A stretch of DNA of 64,000 bases from an uncultured Lachnospiraceae bacterium (lineage in GTDB: Bacteria; Bacillota; Clostridia; Lachnospirales; Lachnospiraceae). The position numbers and the translations under genes are program-made. Positions 16,729 to 25,325 of this stretch are shown one piece after another. Under the pieces are notes generated by a model. The model saw nothing but the letters and a program-made list of their open reading frames with translations. It was not told where the DNA came from and did no database searches. Location: contig CAJTKU010000009.1 of NCBI GenBank assembly GCA_910577015.1, forward strand, positions 1-64,000, written 5' to 3'. Each line of letters opens with the position of its first letter. Positions within the stretch are counted from its first letter, which is position 1.

Positions 16729-17376
16729 ATGAATGCAGGGGAGATTTTTCAGAAGGTAGACCATACAAAGCTTTCCGCCTTTGCCTCGTGGCCGGAAATT
16801 GAAAAACTGTGCAGGGAGGCCGTGACGTACAAGATGGCTTCCGTCTGCATTCCGCCATGTTATGTAGGGAGGGCGCATAAAGCGTTTCCGGAGTTAAGCA
16901 TTTGCACGGTCATAGGTTTTCCGTTGGGGTATCAAACTTTGGAAAGCAAAGTATTTGAAGCGAAGCAGGCTTTAGAAGCCGGCGCTTCTGAAATTGACAT
17001 GGTAATTAACCTCACAGATGTAAAGAACGGTGATTTTGACAAGGTGACGGAAGAAATCAGGCTGTTAAAAGGCACGGTAGGAGATAAGGTATTAAAAGTC
17101 ATTGTCGAAACATGTTATCTTGCAGGGGAGGAAAAAGTAAAAGTCTGCAAATGCGTCACAGACGGAGGGGCGGATTACATCAAGACATCCACGGGCTTCG
17201 GAACCGGCGGGGCGACGGTTGAGGATATTGATTTGTTTAAAAAGTATATCGGCTCCGGGGTGAAGATGAAAGCGTCCGGCGGGATTCGTACCAGGGAAGC
17301 CATGGAAGCTTATATAGAGCATGGGTGTGCAAGAATTGGATGCAGCAGCGCCATTTCAGCGCTGAATAGCAAATAA
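16729..17376 (+). CDS. deoC: Deoxyribose-phosphate aldolase
   Basis: Cleaves 2-deoxyribose-5-phosphate to glyceraldehyde-3-phosphate and acetaldehyde. At 215 residues it is of typical length. Recognisable blocks are the N-terminal VDHTKLSAFA, the SEIDMVINL strand with its Asp, LKVIVETCYL with the catalytic region, the Schiff-base lysine in DYIKTSTGFG, and the phosphate-binding KASGGIRT. First gene of a long operon that ends with deoB; the two enzymes complete the path from deoxynucleoside to central metabolism. AGGAGGG precedes the start. Confidence 0.96.
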   Translation: MNAGEIFQKVDHTKLSAFASWPEIEKLCREAVTYKMASVCIPPCYVGRAHKAFPELSICTVIGFPLGYQTLESKVFEAKQALEAGASEIDMVINLTDVKNGDFDKVTEEIRLLKGTVGDKVLKVIVETCYLAGEEKVKVCKCVTDGGADYIKTSTGFGTGGATVEDIDLFKKYIGSGVKMKASGGIRTREAMEAYIEHGCARIGCSSAISALNSK

Positions 17377-17402
17377 GCAGAAATAGTGAAAGGAGAGGGA
17401 AG

Positions 17403-18137
17403 ATGGGATTAGTAACGGAAGATGGAAGACAGTATCACACACAGTTGGCGCCGGGGGATGTAGGGAGGTATGTATTGCTGCCGGGCGACCCCTTTAGGAC
17501 AGATTTGATTGCCAGCTATTTTGACGATGCAAAACTGGTTGCGCACAACAGGGAACACAAGACCTGGACCGGAACTTTGGACGGCGTAAAGGTTTCCGTG
17601 ACGTCCACGGGTATGGGATGTCCGTCGGCAGCCATTGCATTGGAGGAACTGATTAAAATTGGAGCCGACACTTTTATCCGGGTGGGAACGGCGGGGCGTG
17701 TTTGCGACGCGGCGTTTGACGAAACCTTGGACGGCGTTATCAATACCGCGGCTGTCCGCGACGAGGGGACGACGGTTCATTACATCCCCATTGAGTATCC
17801 GGCTGTTGCAGACCGTCATATTGTGGAAGCCCTTGTGGAATCGGCAGCAGACTTGGGTTACCACTACGCAGAAGGCATCACCCAGTCTAAGGATTCTTTT
17901 TTCGGACAGCATGAGCCGGAAAAGATGCCGGCGGAATCCCGCTTAAAAGAACGCTGGGAAGCATGGCGCCGGGGCAATGTGATGACTTCAGAGATGGAAT
18001 CGGCTGCTATTTTTGTGATATCTTCTATCCGAAAATGCCGTGCAGGTTCTATCATGTCCTATACGGATATGAGAAAGACGGTAGAAGTGGCGTGCGGAGC
18101 CTTGCGAAGACTGATTTCCGTGGATGGGAACAGATAA
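17403..18137 (+). CDS. udp: Uridine phosphorylase-type nucleoside phosphorylase, copy 1
   Basis: A 244-residue member of the PNP/UDP (NP-I) family, which uses phosphate to split nucleosides to base and (deoxy)ribose-1-phosphate. The phosphate-binding RYVLLPGDPFRTDLI, the substrate loop VTSTGMGCPSAAIALEELI with IRVGTAGRV, and the base-recognition region with SKDSFFG and SEMESAAIFV are all present and resemble uridine phosphorylase. It is followed after 29 bases by a close paralogue, probably a tandem duplication. The substrate cannot be settled from sequence: uridine, deoxyuridine or thymidine are likely given the deo context. GGAGAGGG precedes the start. Confidence 0.9.
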   Translation: MGLVTEDGRQYHTQLAPGDVGRYVLLPGDPFRTDLIASYFDDAKLVAHNREHKTWTGTLDGVKVSVTSTGMGCPSAAIALEELIKIGADTFIRVGTAGRVCDAAFDETLDGVINTAAVRDEGTTVHYIPIEYPAVADRHIVEALVESAADLGYHYAEGITQSKDSFFGQHEPEKMPAESRLKERWEAWRRGNVMTSEMESAAIFVISSIRKCRAGSIMSYTDMRKTVEVACGALRRLISVDGNR

Positions 18138-18166
18138 AAAACGGTGTATTGTTGCGGAGGAAAAAT

Positions 18167-18901
18167 ATGGGAAATGTAGAACAGGGAAGACAATATCATA
18201 CGCAGGTAGCCCCAGGTGAAGTGGGACGCTATGTGTTTTTACCGGGAGACCCTTTTCGGACGGATTTGATTGCAGGCTTTTTGGATGACGCTGTGTTGGT
18301 TGCACATAACAGGGAGCATAAAACATGGACCGGAACCCTGGATGGCGTGAAAGTTTCCGTGACGTCGACAGGCATGGGGTGTCCTTCCACTGCTATTGCG
18401 GTGGAGGAGCTGATTAAAGTCGGCGCCGATACCTTTATCCGTATCGGGACGGCAGGACCGGTAAAGGATGAGACGGATTCGGAAAAATACGACGGGGTGA
18501 TTGTGACGGCGGCGGTTCGTGATGAGGGAACGACCCTTCATTATGTGCCGGAAGGTTATCCGGCTGTGGCTGACCGCAGGGTGGTTGCCGCTCTTGCGAA
18601 AGCTGCATGGAACAGAAACGGAAACTATCTGGAAGGTATCAGCCACTCCAAGGACTCGTTTTTCGGGGAGGTTGACCCGGACAGTTCACCGGTGGCGGCG
18701 AGGTTAAAAAAGCGTTGGCAGGCATGGCAGAGAGGAAACGTGGCCTGCTCGGAGATGGAATGTGCAGCGCTGTTTGTGATTGCGTCAATTCGCAGGAAGC
18801 GAGCTTCTGCAATTATGAACTGGGGCAATATGGAGGAAACCATCCAAACAGCCTGCGATGCGGTGAGAATACTGATAAAAGAAGATGCAAAAAAACACTA
18901 G
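18167..18901 (+). CDS. udp: Uridine phosphorylase-type nucleoside phosphorylase, copy 2
   Basis: A 244-residue paralogue of the gene just upstream. The two share long identical runs such as HNREHKTWTGTLDGVKVSVT and GADTFIR, but differ in the sugar/base region (TAGPVKDETDSEKYDG here against TAGRVCDAAFDETLDG there) and in the C-terminal third. This suggests duplication followed by divergence toward different nucleosides. The start at 18167 is set by GGAGG six bases upstream; the frame is open further upstream but only within the preceding gene. It is followed after 12 bases by the transporter ATPase genes. Confidence 0.9.
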   Translation: MGNVEQGRQYHTQVAPGEVGRYVFLPGDPFRTDLIAGFLDDAVLVAHNREHKTWTGTLDGVKVSVTSTGMGCPSTAIAVEELIKVGADTFIRIGTAGPVKDETDSEKYDGVIVTAAVRDEGTTLHYVPEGYPAVADRRVVAALAKAAWNRNGNYLEGISHSKDSFFGEVDPDSSPVAARLKKRWQAWQRGNVACSEMECAALFVIASIRRKRASAIMNWGNMEETIQTACDAVRILIKEDAKKH

Positions 18902-18913
18902 AGGGAACCGAAC

Positions 18914-19765
18914 ATGAAACCAATCATTGAGTTTAAGGATTATAGCTACAAATATGAAGGCAGCGACGAACTGGTGTTAAAGAATATTTCTTTTGCGATT
19001 GAAGAAGGCGAATTTGTGGGCATTATCGGCTGCAACCGTGCGGGAAAGTCCACATTGTGCAAATCCATGGTAGGAATCCTTCCGTTTGTCTCCGGCGGTT
19101 CGTGGGACGGGGAAATCGTTATCGACGGCAAGAGCATGAACGACATGAAAGGAATCGGCGTTACGGATATTGTCGGAATCGTTTTCCAGGATGCGGAAAG
19201 TCAGTTTACGCAGCAGACTGTGGAAGATGAAATTGCGTTTGCCATGTGCAATTTCGGATACAAAAGAGAACTGATGCGGGAAAGGGTCGCTTTTGCTGCG
19301 AAGGCGTGCAGCCTTGAAAACATGCTGGGACGTTCCCCGTATCGGTTAAGCGGCGGACAGCAGCAGCGGCTTGCGGTGGCTTGTATCCTGGCGCTTCAGC
19401 CGCGAGTAATTATTTTGGACGAGACAACCTCCCAGCTTGACCCTATCGGGAGGGACGAGGTATTCCGTCTGGTATCAGAACTTCATCAAAACGGAAAGAC
19501 CATTATCATGGTTGACCACAATATTGAGAAGATTGCCGATTCTGTAGACAGGGTTTTGGTGCTTCATGACGGGGAAATGGTGGATTATGATACGCCTTCC
19601 AAAGTATTTACTGATAAGAATAAGCTGAACGGGCATTTTGTGAGGATTCCACAGGTGACGGACGCCGCGCTTGCGCTGAAGGACAAATGGAAATTAGAAA
19701 CGATTCCGGTAAAGCTGGAAGAGGCCAAAAAAGTTTTTGGACAAACTGACGGAAGGGAGGCATAG
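18914..19765 (+). CDS. ecfA1: ECF transporter ATPase, first subunit
   Basis: A 283-residue ABC ATPase of the energy-coupling-factor type. Walker A is IGCNRAGKST, the Q-loop VFQDAESQFT, signature LSGGQQQRL, Walker B VIILDET and the switch His in MVDHNIEKI. The long C-terminal extension after residue 220 is normal in EcfA. Together with the second ATPase, the S component and EcfT it forms a complete dedicated importer; its position in the deo operon indicates a nucleoside or nucleobase as substrate. Four-gene units of this type are group I ECF transporters. Confidence 0.92.
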   Translation: MKPIIEFKDYSYKYEGSDELVLKNISFAIEEGEFVGIIGCNRAGKSTLCKSMVGILPFVSGGSWDGEIVIDGKSMNDMKGIGVTDIVGIVFQDAESQFTQQTVEDEIAFAMCNFGYKRELMRERVAFAAKACSLENMLGRSPYRLSGGQQQRLAVACILALQPRVIILDETTSQLDPIGRDEVFRLVSELHQNGKTIIMVDHNIEKIADSVDRVLVLHDGEMVDYDTPSKVFTDKNKLNGHFVRIPQVTDAALALKDKWKLETIPVKLEEAKKVFGQTDGREA

Positions 19766-19767
19766 GG

Positions 19768-20604
19768 ATGAGCGAAGTGGTAATTCAGACAGAAAATCTT
19801 GTGCATACGTATCCTAAAGGCAATGTTATGGCATTGAAGGGCGTCGGTTTAAAAATATATCAGGGCGATATAGTTTCCATAGTAGGACAGAACGGCAGCG
19901 GAAAGACAACGCTTGTCCGTCACTTTAACGGCCTGCTGCGACCCACATCCGGTTCTGTGAAACTGTTGGGAGAGGACACAGCCGGAAAGTCCGTGGGGGA
20001 AATGTCAAAGCGCTGCGGTTATGTATTTCAAAATCCCAATCACCAGATATTTTGTTCCACGGTTCGCGAAGAACTGGAAGTAGGCCCAAAGAATATGGGA
20101 TTTACGGAAAAGGAAATGGAAGAAAGCATCGCGGAAGTGGCGGATTTGATGAACCTGAAGGGGATTCTGGAGAAGCATCCGATGACTTTGGATTACACCT
20201 CGAAAAAGATAGTAACAATAGCCTCCGTGCTGGTATTCCGTCCGGCAGTGTTGGTTCTTGATGAACCTACGGGCGGGCTGGACGAGGTGGGACGGCAAAT
20301 GCTGTCCAAAATTATCAGGATGATGCACGAGATAGGACATACCGTAATTATGATTTCACACGATATGGATTATGTAGCCGAAAACTCCAGCCGTATAATT
20401 GTAATGGCGGACGGGCAGATACAGGATGACGGTGCTCCGGGGGAGATTTTTACCAATGAGGAGGTGCTGAAATTTGCGCAGGTAGAGCCGCCCCAGATTT
20501 CCCAGTTGGACTTGTATTTGTCCAAACAGCGGGGGAGCAAGGGCTCCGTTGCGTTATCTGTAAAAGAATTTATAGAAAAATATAATACAAAACAAGGAGG
20601 GTAA
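19768..20604 (+). CDS. ecfA2: ECF transporter ATPase, second subunit
   Basis: A 278-residue ABC ATPase pairing with the one two bases upstream. Walker A is VGQNGSGKTT, Q-loop VFQNPNHQIF, Walker B VLVLDEPTGGLD and switch His ISHDMDYVA. The signature region reads LDYTSKKIVTIASVL instead of the usual LSGGQ, so this site is degenerate. Asymmetric pairs with one altered composite ATP site are known among ABC proteins. GGGAGGCATAGGG precedes the start. Confidence 0.92.
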   Translation: MSEVVIQTENLVHTYPKGNVMALKGVGLKIYQGDIVSIVGQNGSGKTTLVRHFNGLLRPTSGSVKLLGEDTAGKSVGEMSKRCGYVFQNPNHQIFCSTVREELEVGPKNMGFTEKEMEESIAEVADLMNLKGILEKHPMTLDYTSKKIVTIASVLVFRPAVLVLDEPTGGLDEVGRQMLSKIIRMMHEIGHTVIMISHDMDYVAENSSRIIVMADGQIQDDGAPGEIFTNEEVLKFAQVEPPQISQLDLYLSKQRGSKGSVALSVKEFIEKYNTKQGG

Positions 20605-20608
20605 CATT

Positions 20609-21238
20609 ATGGCAATGAATTCAGTAGATTCATCAAAAGGAAGGCTTCGCGGCACATACATCGCAATTATGATACCATTGGGCGTGGCGATTAACTATGT
20701 AGGCGGGCAAATCGCTTCGAGCCTGTCACTGCCGATTTATCTTGATTCCATAGGTACAATTGTGGTGGCGGCAATCATGGGGCCCTGGATAGGCGCCGCA
20801 TCGGGTATTCTTTACAATATCATATCTTCCCTGATAAGCGGAAACATAATGGCGTCTTTGTTTGGACTCTGCAATTTGGGTTCCGGTCTGATTGTCGGCT
20901 ATATGGCCCGATACAAAAAGTTCTCTAAGGTATGGCATGTTGCGGTTGCAATTGTATCAGTATCTCTCTGGAACGCGCTGCTTGGAACGCCGATTGCGAT
21001 GGTGGTGTATGGCGGCGTCGACGGCAACGCAGGGACGAATCTTCTGATTGCCGGAATGAGGGCGTTTGGAACAGACCTTGCAAGCGCTGCGTTTGTGGCA
21101 AGAATCCCTGCAAACCTGCTGGATAAAGGCATTGCGTGCGTAATTGCATGGATTATCCTGCGCAAGCTGCCGGAGAACATGCGCAAACTTAACGGAAGTA
21201 AGGAAAAGAAACTGGAAAAGAAGGAAGAAACAGTATAG
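20609..21238 (+). CDS. ECF transporter S component (substrate-binding membrane subunit)
   Basis: A 209-residue, strongly hydrophobic protein with about five to six membrane segments and a basic C-terminal tail (KLNGSKEKKLEKKEE). The pattern GVAINYVGGQIASSLSLPIYLDSIGTIVVAAIMGPWIGA is typical of S components of the kind linked to dedicated ECF modules. It would bind the substrate outside and topple with EcfT. Substrate is inferred as a nucleoside from the operon. AAGGAGGG precedes the start. Confidence 0.83.
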   Translation: MAMNSVDSSKGRLRGTYIAIMIPLGVAINYVGGQIASSLSLPIYLDSIGTIVVAAIMGPWIGAASGILYNIISSLISGNIMASLFGLCNLGSGLIVGYMARYKKFSKVWHVAVAIVSVSLWNALLGTPIAMVVYGGVDGNAGTNLLIAGMRAFGTDLASAAFVARIPANLLDKGIACVIAWIILRKLPENMRKLNGSKEKKLEKKEETV

Positions 21239-21260
21239 TTTGAGATAAGAGGGGTGCAAT

Positions 21261-22070
21261 ATGCTGCAAGAACGCGACAAATCTACTTTCATGAAAAAAA
21301 TAAATCCGGGCAGCAAGCTTTGGCTGGCGTTGGGACTGATTCTGGCGAACATTTTATTTAAAAACCTTTATCTGTCATTAGCCATACTGGCCGTCAGCAT
21401 TATCATGATTATCAAGGAAAAGCAGTTTACCTTGTTTAAGGTGGTTTTAGTTACCATGATAGTCCTTTTTATTTCCATGTATGCGCTGCATGGCAATATA
21501 GCGCCGGTCATTGACAAGGCGAACGACCCCGTGCTGTTCCGGGTTTTCGGCATCAGGTATTACGCGAAGGGCTTTGCTTTTGCAACACGCTATTATATGA
21601 GGGTTGCACCGCTGCTTGCTTCCTTGTTTTTGCTGTTTATCACCATGGACATGGCGGATTTGGCGGTTGTTATGTGTAAAGTCGGAATTCCTTATCGGTT
21701 TGTGTTTACCTTTATCGATTCGTTTCAGGTCATTACGCTGCTTGGCAAGGACATGGAGCAGATTAAGGACGCGCAGCGCGCCCGGGGTTTAAACACAGAA
21801 GGGAATTTGATTCAGCGGTTTAAAGCTTTTATCCCTATTATGATACCGGTGGTGGCAAATTCCGTCGTAAAGGTGCAGGACCAGGCCATTGCCATGGATA
21901 CAAAAGGTTTTAACTCTAAATGCAAAAAAACCGTTTACCGCGAAATTGAGAAAACGCCTTTGGACGCAGTGGTGAAAGCGGTTGGGATTCTGCTGGCTGT
22001 GACAGCCGTCATGTATAAGCTTGGCGTTGCGTTTTCCGTCATCACACCGTTTTTGACAAATATTATTTAG
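21261..22070 (+). CDS. ecfT: ECF transporter transmembrane component
   Basis: A 269-residue EcfT (CbiQ-like) protein with several membrane helices and two cytoplasmic coupling motifs: DAQRARGLN, a canonical Ala-Arg-Gly type signature, and AMDTKGFNS, a variant of the second one. These contact the two EcfA subunits. It completes the importer with the three upstream genes. A possible partial terminator follows at 22092. Confidence 0.9.
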   Translation: MLQERDKSTFMKKINPGSKLWLALGLILANILFKNLYLSLAILAVSIIMIIKEKQFTLFKVVLVTMIVLFISMYALHGNIAPVIDKANDPVLFRVFGIRYYAKGFAFATRYYMRVAPLLASLFLLFITMDMADLAVVMCKVGIPYRFVFTFIDSFQVITLLGKDMEQIKDAQRARGLNTEGNLIQRFKAFIPIMIPVVANSVVKVQDQAIAMDTKGFNSKCKKTVYREIEKTPLDAVVKAVGILLAVTAVMYKLGVAFSVITPFLTNII

Positions 22071-22091
22071 TAACTTTAGAAAAACCTGAAA

Positions 22092-22130
22092 AAGCAGGAA
22101 CGTTGGGCGGCGCCTGATGTTCCTGTTTTG
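22092..22130 (+). terminator. Internal hairpin terminator after ecfT
   Basis: AAGCAGGAAC pairs with GTTCCTGTTTT across a GC-rich loop, with a short T-tract. Because MFS, desulfidase and deoB genes follow in the same direction, it may be an attenuating terminator that lowers expression of the distal genes. Confidence 0.6.
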
Positions 22131-22150
22131 CGGAAAGGAACGATACAATC

Positions 22151-23434
22151 ATGAATCCAAAAGAAGAACAAAAAATGCAATTTACCGAAGAACAGATTCA
22201 TGCTAAGAAGGAAAAATATTACCTGCGAAATTTTATTACTTTATGCCTGGAATCTTTTTTCTTTTGTGCGGCGCTGGCCATGTTTTCGGCAGAAAGCGTG
22301 CTGCCGGTATATGTGGAAAACCTTTCGGATAAGGCGATTCACATTGCCATGATTTCCGTGCTTTATTATGGACTTTCCTATGGGGTATATGTTTTTGCCT
22401 GTCCGTTAGGCGTAAATGCGAAGAGTCCGAAGTGGGTCAGTATCGGTATTTGTTTTTTACAGCGGATTGGCATTTTTTTGATTTTTATTTCCACTTATGC
22501 CGTAAGCTCGAGCAATCAACTTGCTTTAGCGGTATTTTTTGTATCGCTGGCGCTGTATGCTCTGAGCAATGGGATGTCCATGCCGCTTTTTTCCCAGATG
22601 GTATCCGTAAGCATTCATAAAAATGTCGGAACTTTTTACGGCGCTTACAATCTGGTGGGGGCGGCAAGCGGCGTTGTCGGCGCCTTGATTTTTACCAAGT
22701 GTCTGGAAAAGTACGACTTTCCCAAAGATTACCGCATGACGTTCCTGGTTGCTCTGATTGCCGCCTTGATTGCTACGCTGGTTGTCAGCGTAGGCTTAAA
22801 AGAGGTTACGGATGACAGGAAACCGGAGAAAATCACACTAAAGGGTGTATTTCCAATCAGCATGAGAATTTTAAAAGAAAACGGAAAGTTCAGGCATTTT
22901 GTGGTGATTAGGTTGATACTGGGGGCGGCGGAGTTTGCCATACCCTATTATATCATTACGGCTGCGGCAAAAGAAGGGGCTCCGGCAGGGTTTGCCGGCA
23001 TTCTGGCAACCATTTTTTTGGTTGCAAAGATGATAAGCGCGCTGGCGGCCGGAAGAATCGGCGATAAGTTCGGGCCGGTTGCCATCCTGGTTTGTTCTTG
23101 TTCCTTCGGTGTGCTGGCTGCCCTGCTTGCCATTGTGGTAACGACATGGCAGATGGCAATACTGATGTATATATTTATTGCGTTTGCCACAAACGGAATA
23201 GCGATTGCCACCAGTACGGCGAGTGTGGTATATTCCCATGGCCGGTATGTCCCGATTTACAGCGCGACCATAAGCTTTCTGTGCGCGCCTCTTTACATCG
23301 CGGTTGCATTTGGCGGTGCGGCGATAGCAAGCCATTTTTCATACTCGGTGATGTTTGGGTTAGCATTTGCGGTTTACCTGCTGGGCGCCGTAATGAGTTT
23401 TTACTATCTCAGGAAAGATAAAAATGCAGGTTGA
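22151..23434 (+). CDS. MFS transporter (probable nucleoside/pentose-related)
   Basis: A 427-residue protein with about twelve hydrophobic segments and the general look of a major facilitator. The N-terminal half begins with a cytosolic stretch (MNPKEEQKMQFTEEQ) and the central loop is basic (KEVTDDRKPEKITLKG). No substrate-specific motif is recognised. Its place between an ECF importer and deoB suggests import or efflux of a nucleoside, base or a breakdown product; two transporters in the same operon could divide uptake from export of the released base. Confidence 0.82.
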   Translation: MNPKEEQKMQFTEEQIHAKKEKYYLRNFITLCLESFFFCAALAMFSAESVLPVYVENLSDKAIHIAMISVLYYGLSYGVYVFACPLGVNAKSPKWVSIGICFLQRIGIFLIFISTYAVSSSNQLALAVFFVSLALYALSNGMSMPLFSQMVSVSIHKNVGTFYGAYNLVGAASGVVGALIFTKCLEKYDFPKDYRMTFLVALIAALIATLVVSVGLKEVTDDRKPEKITLKGVFPISMRILKENGKFRHFVVIRLILGAAEFAIPYYIITAAAKEGAPAGFAGILATIFLVAKMISALAAGRIGDKFGPVAILVCSCSFGVLAALLAIVVTTWQMAILMYIFIAFATNGIAIATSTASVVYSHGRYVPIYSATISFLCAPLYIAVAFGGAAIASHFSYSVMFGLAFAVYLLGAVMSFYYLRKDKNAG

Positions 23435-23448
23435 AGGAAGGAGGAAGT

Positions 23449-24024
23449 ATGCAGAATATTTTGTTTGTTTCCCATTGTGTGCTGAATACGGCGTCTAAGG
23501 TGGTATTGTACGACAAGGATGAAATGGAGGCCGAGGAGGCGCTTCGCCGCAGGTTTCTGCAGGAAGCCGTTTTAAAGGGCGTGCAGATTATCCAGCTTCC
23601 TTGTCCTGAATTTACCCTTTACGGCGCGCGCCGATGGGGACATGTCAGCACACAGTTTGACAATCCTTTTTTTAGGGAGCATTGCCGCCGGCTGCTTGAG
23701 CCAATCTATCTGGAGATAGAGGAATATCTGTCCCACGGAGAAAGATTTTGTATATTGGGGGTCTTAGGCATTGACGGAAGCCCCAGCTGCGGGGTGGATT
23801 ACACCGGGGTCGGTAAATGGGGCGGAAGCTTTGGCGGACGGGAGGATTTGCAGGAAACCCTGGACAGCGCATGTATGGTGCAAAAAAGGGGCGTTCTGAT
23901 GGATGTGCTGGAGCAGGGATTAAAAGAGAGAGGATTTGCAGGACGGATTCCCGTTATCGGGCTGAATGCCCGGGAGCCGGAAAAATGTATGTCCCTGTTG
24001 AGAGATTTGGCAAAGGAAGAATGA
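23449..24024 (+). CDS. TudS-related (CD3072-type) putative desulfidase
   Basis: A 191-residue protein of the DUF523/TudS-like group. TudS enzymes bind a [4Fe-4S] cluster through three cysteines and remove sulfur from thiouracil-type compounds. Here the candidate ligands are in FVSHCVLN, QLPCPEF and GSPSCGVDYTG, in the order and spacing expected. The start at 23449 follows GGAGGAAGT. Location between a nucleoside transporter and deoB fits a role in salvaging thiolated pyrimidines, such as those released from tRNA, before or after phosphorolysis. The substrate is inferred, not shown. Confidence 0.8.
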   Translation: MQNILFVSHCVLNTASKVVLYDKDEMEAEEALRRRFLQEAVLKGVQIIQLPCPEFTLYGARRWGHVSTQFDNPFFREHCRRLLEPIYLEIEEYLSHGERFCILGVLGIDGSPSCGVDYTGVGKWGGSFGGREDLQETLDSACMVQKRGVLMDVLEQGLKERGFAGRIPVIGLNAREPEKCMSLLRDLAKEE

Positions 24025-24037
24025 AAGGAAAAAGAAG

Positions 24038-25228
24038 ATGAAACGGTATAATCGGATTTTTGTCATTGTCATGGATTCACTGGGAGTAGGCGCCATGCCG
24101 GATTCAGCGGATTTTGGAGATGTTGGGGTCAATACGCTGCTTCATATATCGGAATCGGTGGATACGTTTGAGATACCCAACCTGCAAAAGCTTGGAATTG
24201 CAAATCTTCTGCCTTTAAGGCAGGTGGCACCGGTAGAAAGACCGCTCTCCTATTTTGCAAAAATGCATGAACAAAGTCTGGGAAAGGATACCATGACGGG
24301 GCATTGGGAAATGATGGGCCTGCATGTGACGAAGCCCTTTAAGACATTCACGGAAACAGGGTTTCCGCCGGAACTGATTGAAGAATTGGAAAAAAGAACC
24401 GGAAAAACTATAATAGGCAATAAGAGCGCCAGCGGTACAGAGATTCTGGAGGAGCTGGGAGAAGAGGAAATTGCCACAGGACATATGATAGTGTATACTT
24501 CTGCGGATTCCGTAATGCAAATTTGCGGAAACGAAGAAACCTTTGGTCTTAAAGAACTGTACCGCTGCTGCGAAATTGCAAGGGAGCTCACCATGAAAGA
24601 TGAGTGGAAGGTGGGGCGCGTTATAGCGAGGCCCTATGTGGGAAAAAAGAAAGGAGAGTTTTTGCGTACCAGCAACCGCCACGACTATGCGCTAAAGCCT
24701 TACGGAAGAACGGCGCTGAATGCTCTGCAGGATGCCGGTTTGGACGTTATTTCCATCGGAAAGGTATATGATATTTTTAATGGGGAAGGCATTACGGCGT
24801 CCCTTAAATCTAAAAGTTCCGTGCATGGGATGCTGCAGACCATCGAGACGACAGGAAAGGATTTCCATGGACTTTGTTTTGTGAATCTGGTGGATTTTGA
24901 TGCTCTGTGGGGACATAGGAGAGACCCGGAAGGATATGCGGGGGAAATTGAAAAATTTGACAGGAACTTAGGAACTTTGCTGGAAGCCTTAAGAGAGGAC
25001 GATTTGCTGATTATCACTGCAGACCATGGGAACGACCCCACTTATACCGGCAGCGACCATACAAGGGAAAAGGTTCCGTTTCTGGCATATTCCAAATCTA
25101 TGAAAGGGGCGGGAGAAATTCCCGAAACTTCCAGCTTTGCTGTGATAGGGGCAACGATAGCAGAGAATTTTTGCATTAAAATGCCTGAAAATACCATAGG
25201 CGAATCCCTGCTTTGGCGTCTGCAATAG
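24038..25228 (+). CDS. deoB: Phosphopentomutase
   Basis: Interconverts (deoxy)ribose-1-phosphate and -5-phosphate, linking the nucleoside phosphorylases to deoC. At 396 residues it has the alkaline-phosphatase-fold layout of the family: N-terminal metal site VIVMDSLGVGAMPDS, catalytic Thr region GKDTMTGHWEMMG, LVDFDALWGHRRDPEGYA and the C-terminal metal site ITADHGNDPTYTGSDHTRE. Last gene of the operon. No strong terminator is seen after it. Confidence 0.96.
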   Translation: MKRYNRIFVIVMDSLGVGAMPDSADFGDVGVNTLLHISESVDTFEIPNLQKLGIANLLPLRQVAPVERPLSYFAKMHEQSLGKDTMTGHWEMMGLHVTKPFKTFTETGFPPELIEELEKRTGKTIIGNKSASGTEILEELGEEEIATGHMIVYTSADSVMQICGNEETFGLKELYRCCEIARELTMKDEWKVGRVIARPYVGKKKGEFLRTSNRHDYALKPYGRTALNALQDAGLDVISIGKVYDIFNGEGITASLKSKSSVHGMLQTIETTGKDFHGLCFVNLVDFDALWGHRRDPEGYAGEIEKFDRNLGTLLEALREDDLLIITADHGNDPTYTGSDHTREKVPFLAYSKSMKGAGEIPETSSFAVIGATIAENFCIKMPENTIGESLLWRLQ

Positions 25229-25268
25229 CAGATAATTGTAAGAAATATTTAAATTTATTCCTCCTTTT

Positions 25269-25296
25269 TTGTAAGAAAAGTATTTTATAATAAAAT
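25269..25296 (+). promoter_or_regulatory. Possible promoter of solute-binding lipoprotein gene
   Basis: TTGTAA, a 16-base spacer and TAAAAT lie 30 bases before the gene in an AT-rich stretch. Alternative -10 hexamers overlap, so exact placement is uncertain. Confidence 0.4.
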
Positions 25297-25325
25297 TATA
25301 AAAATATTACAGAACGAGGTGGATT

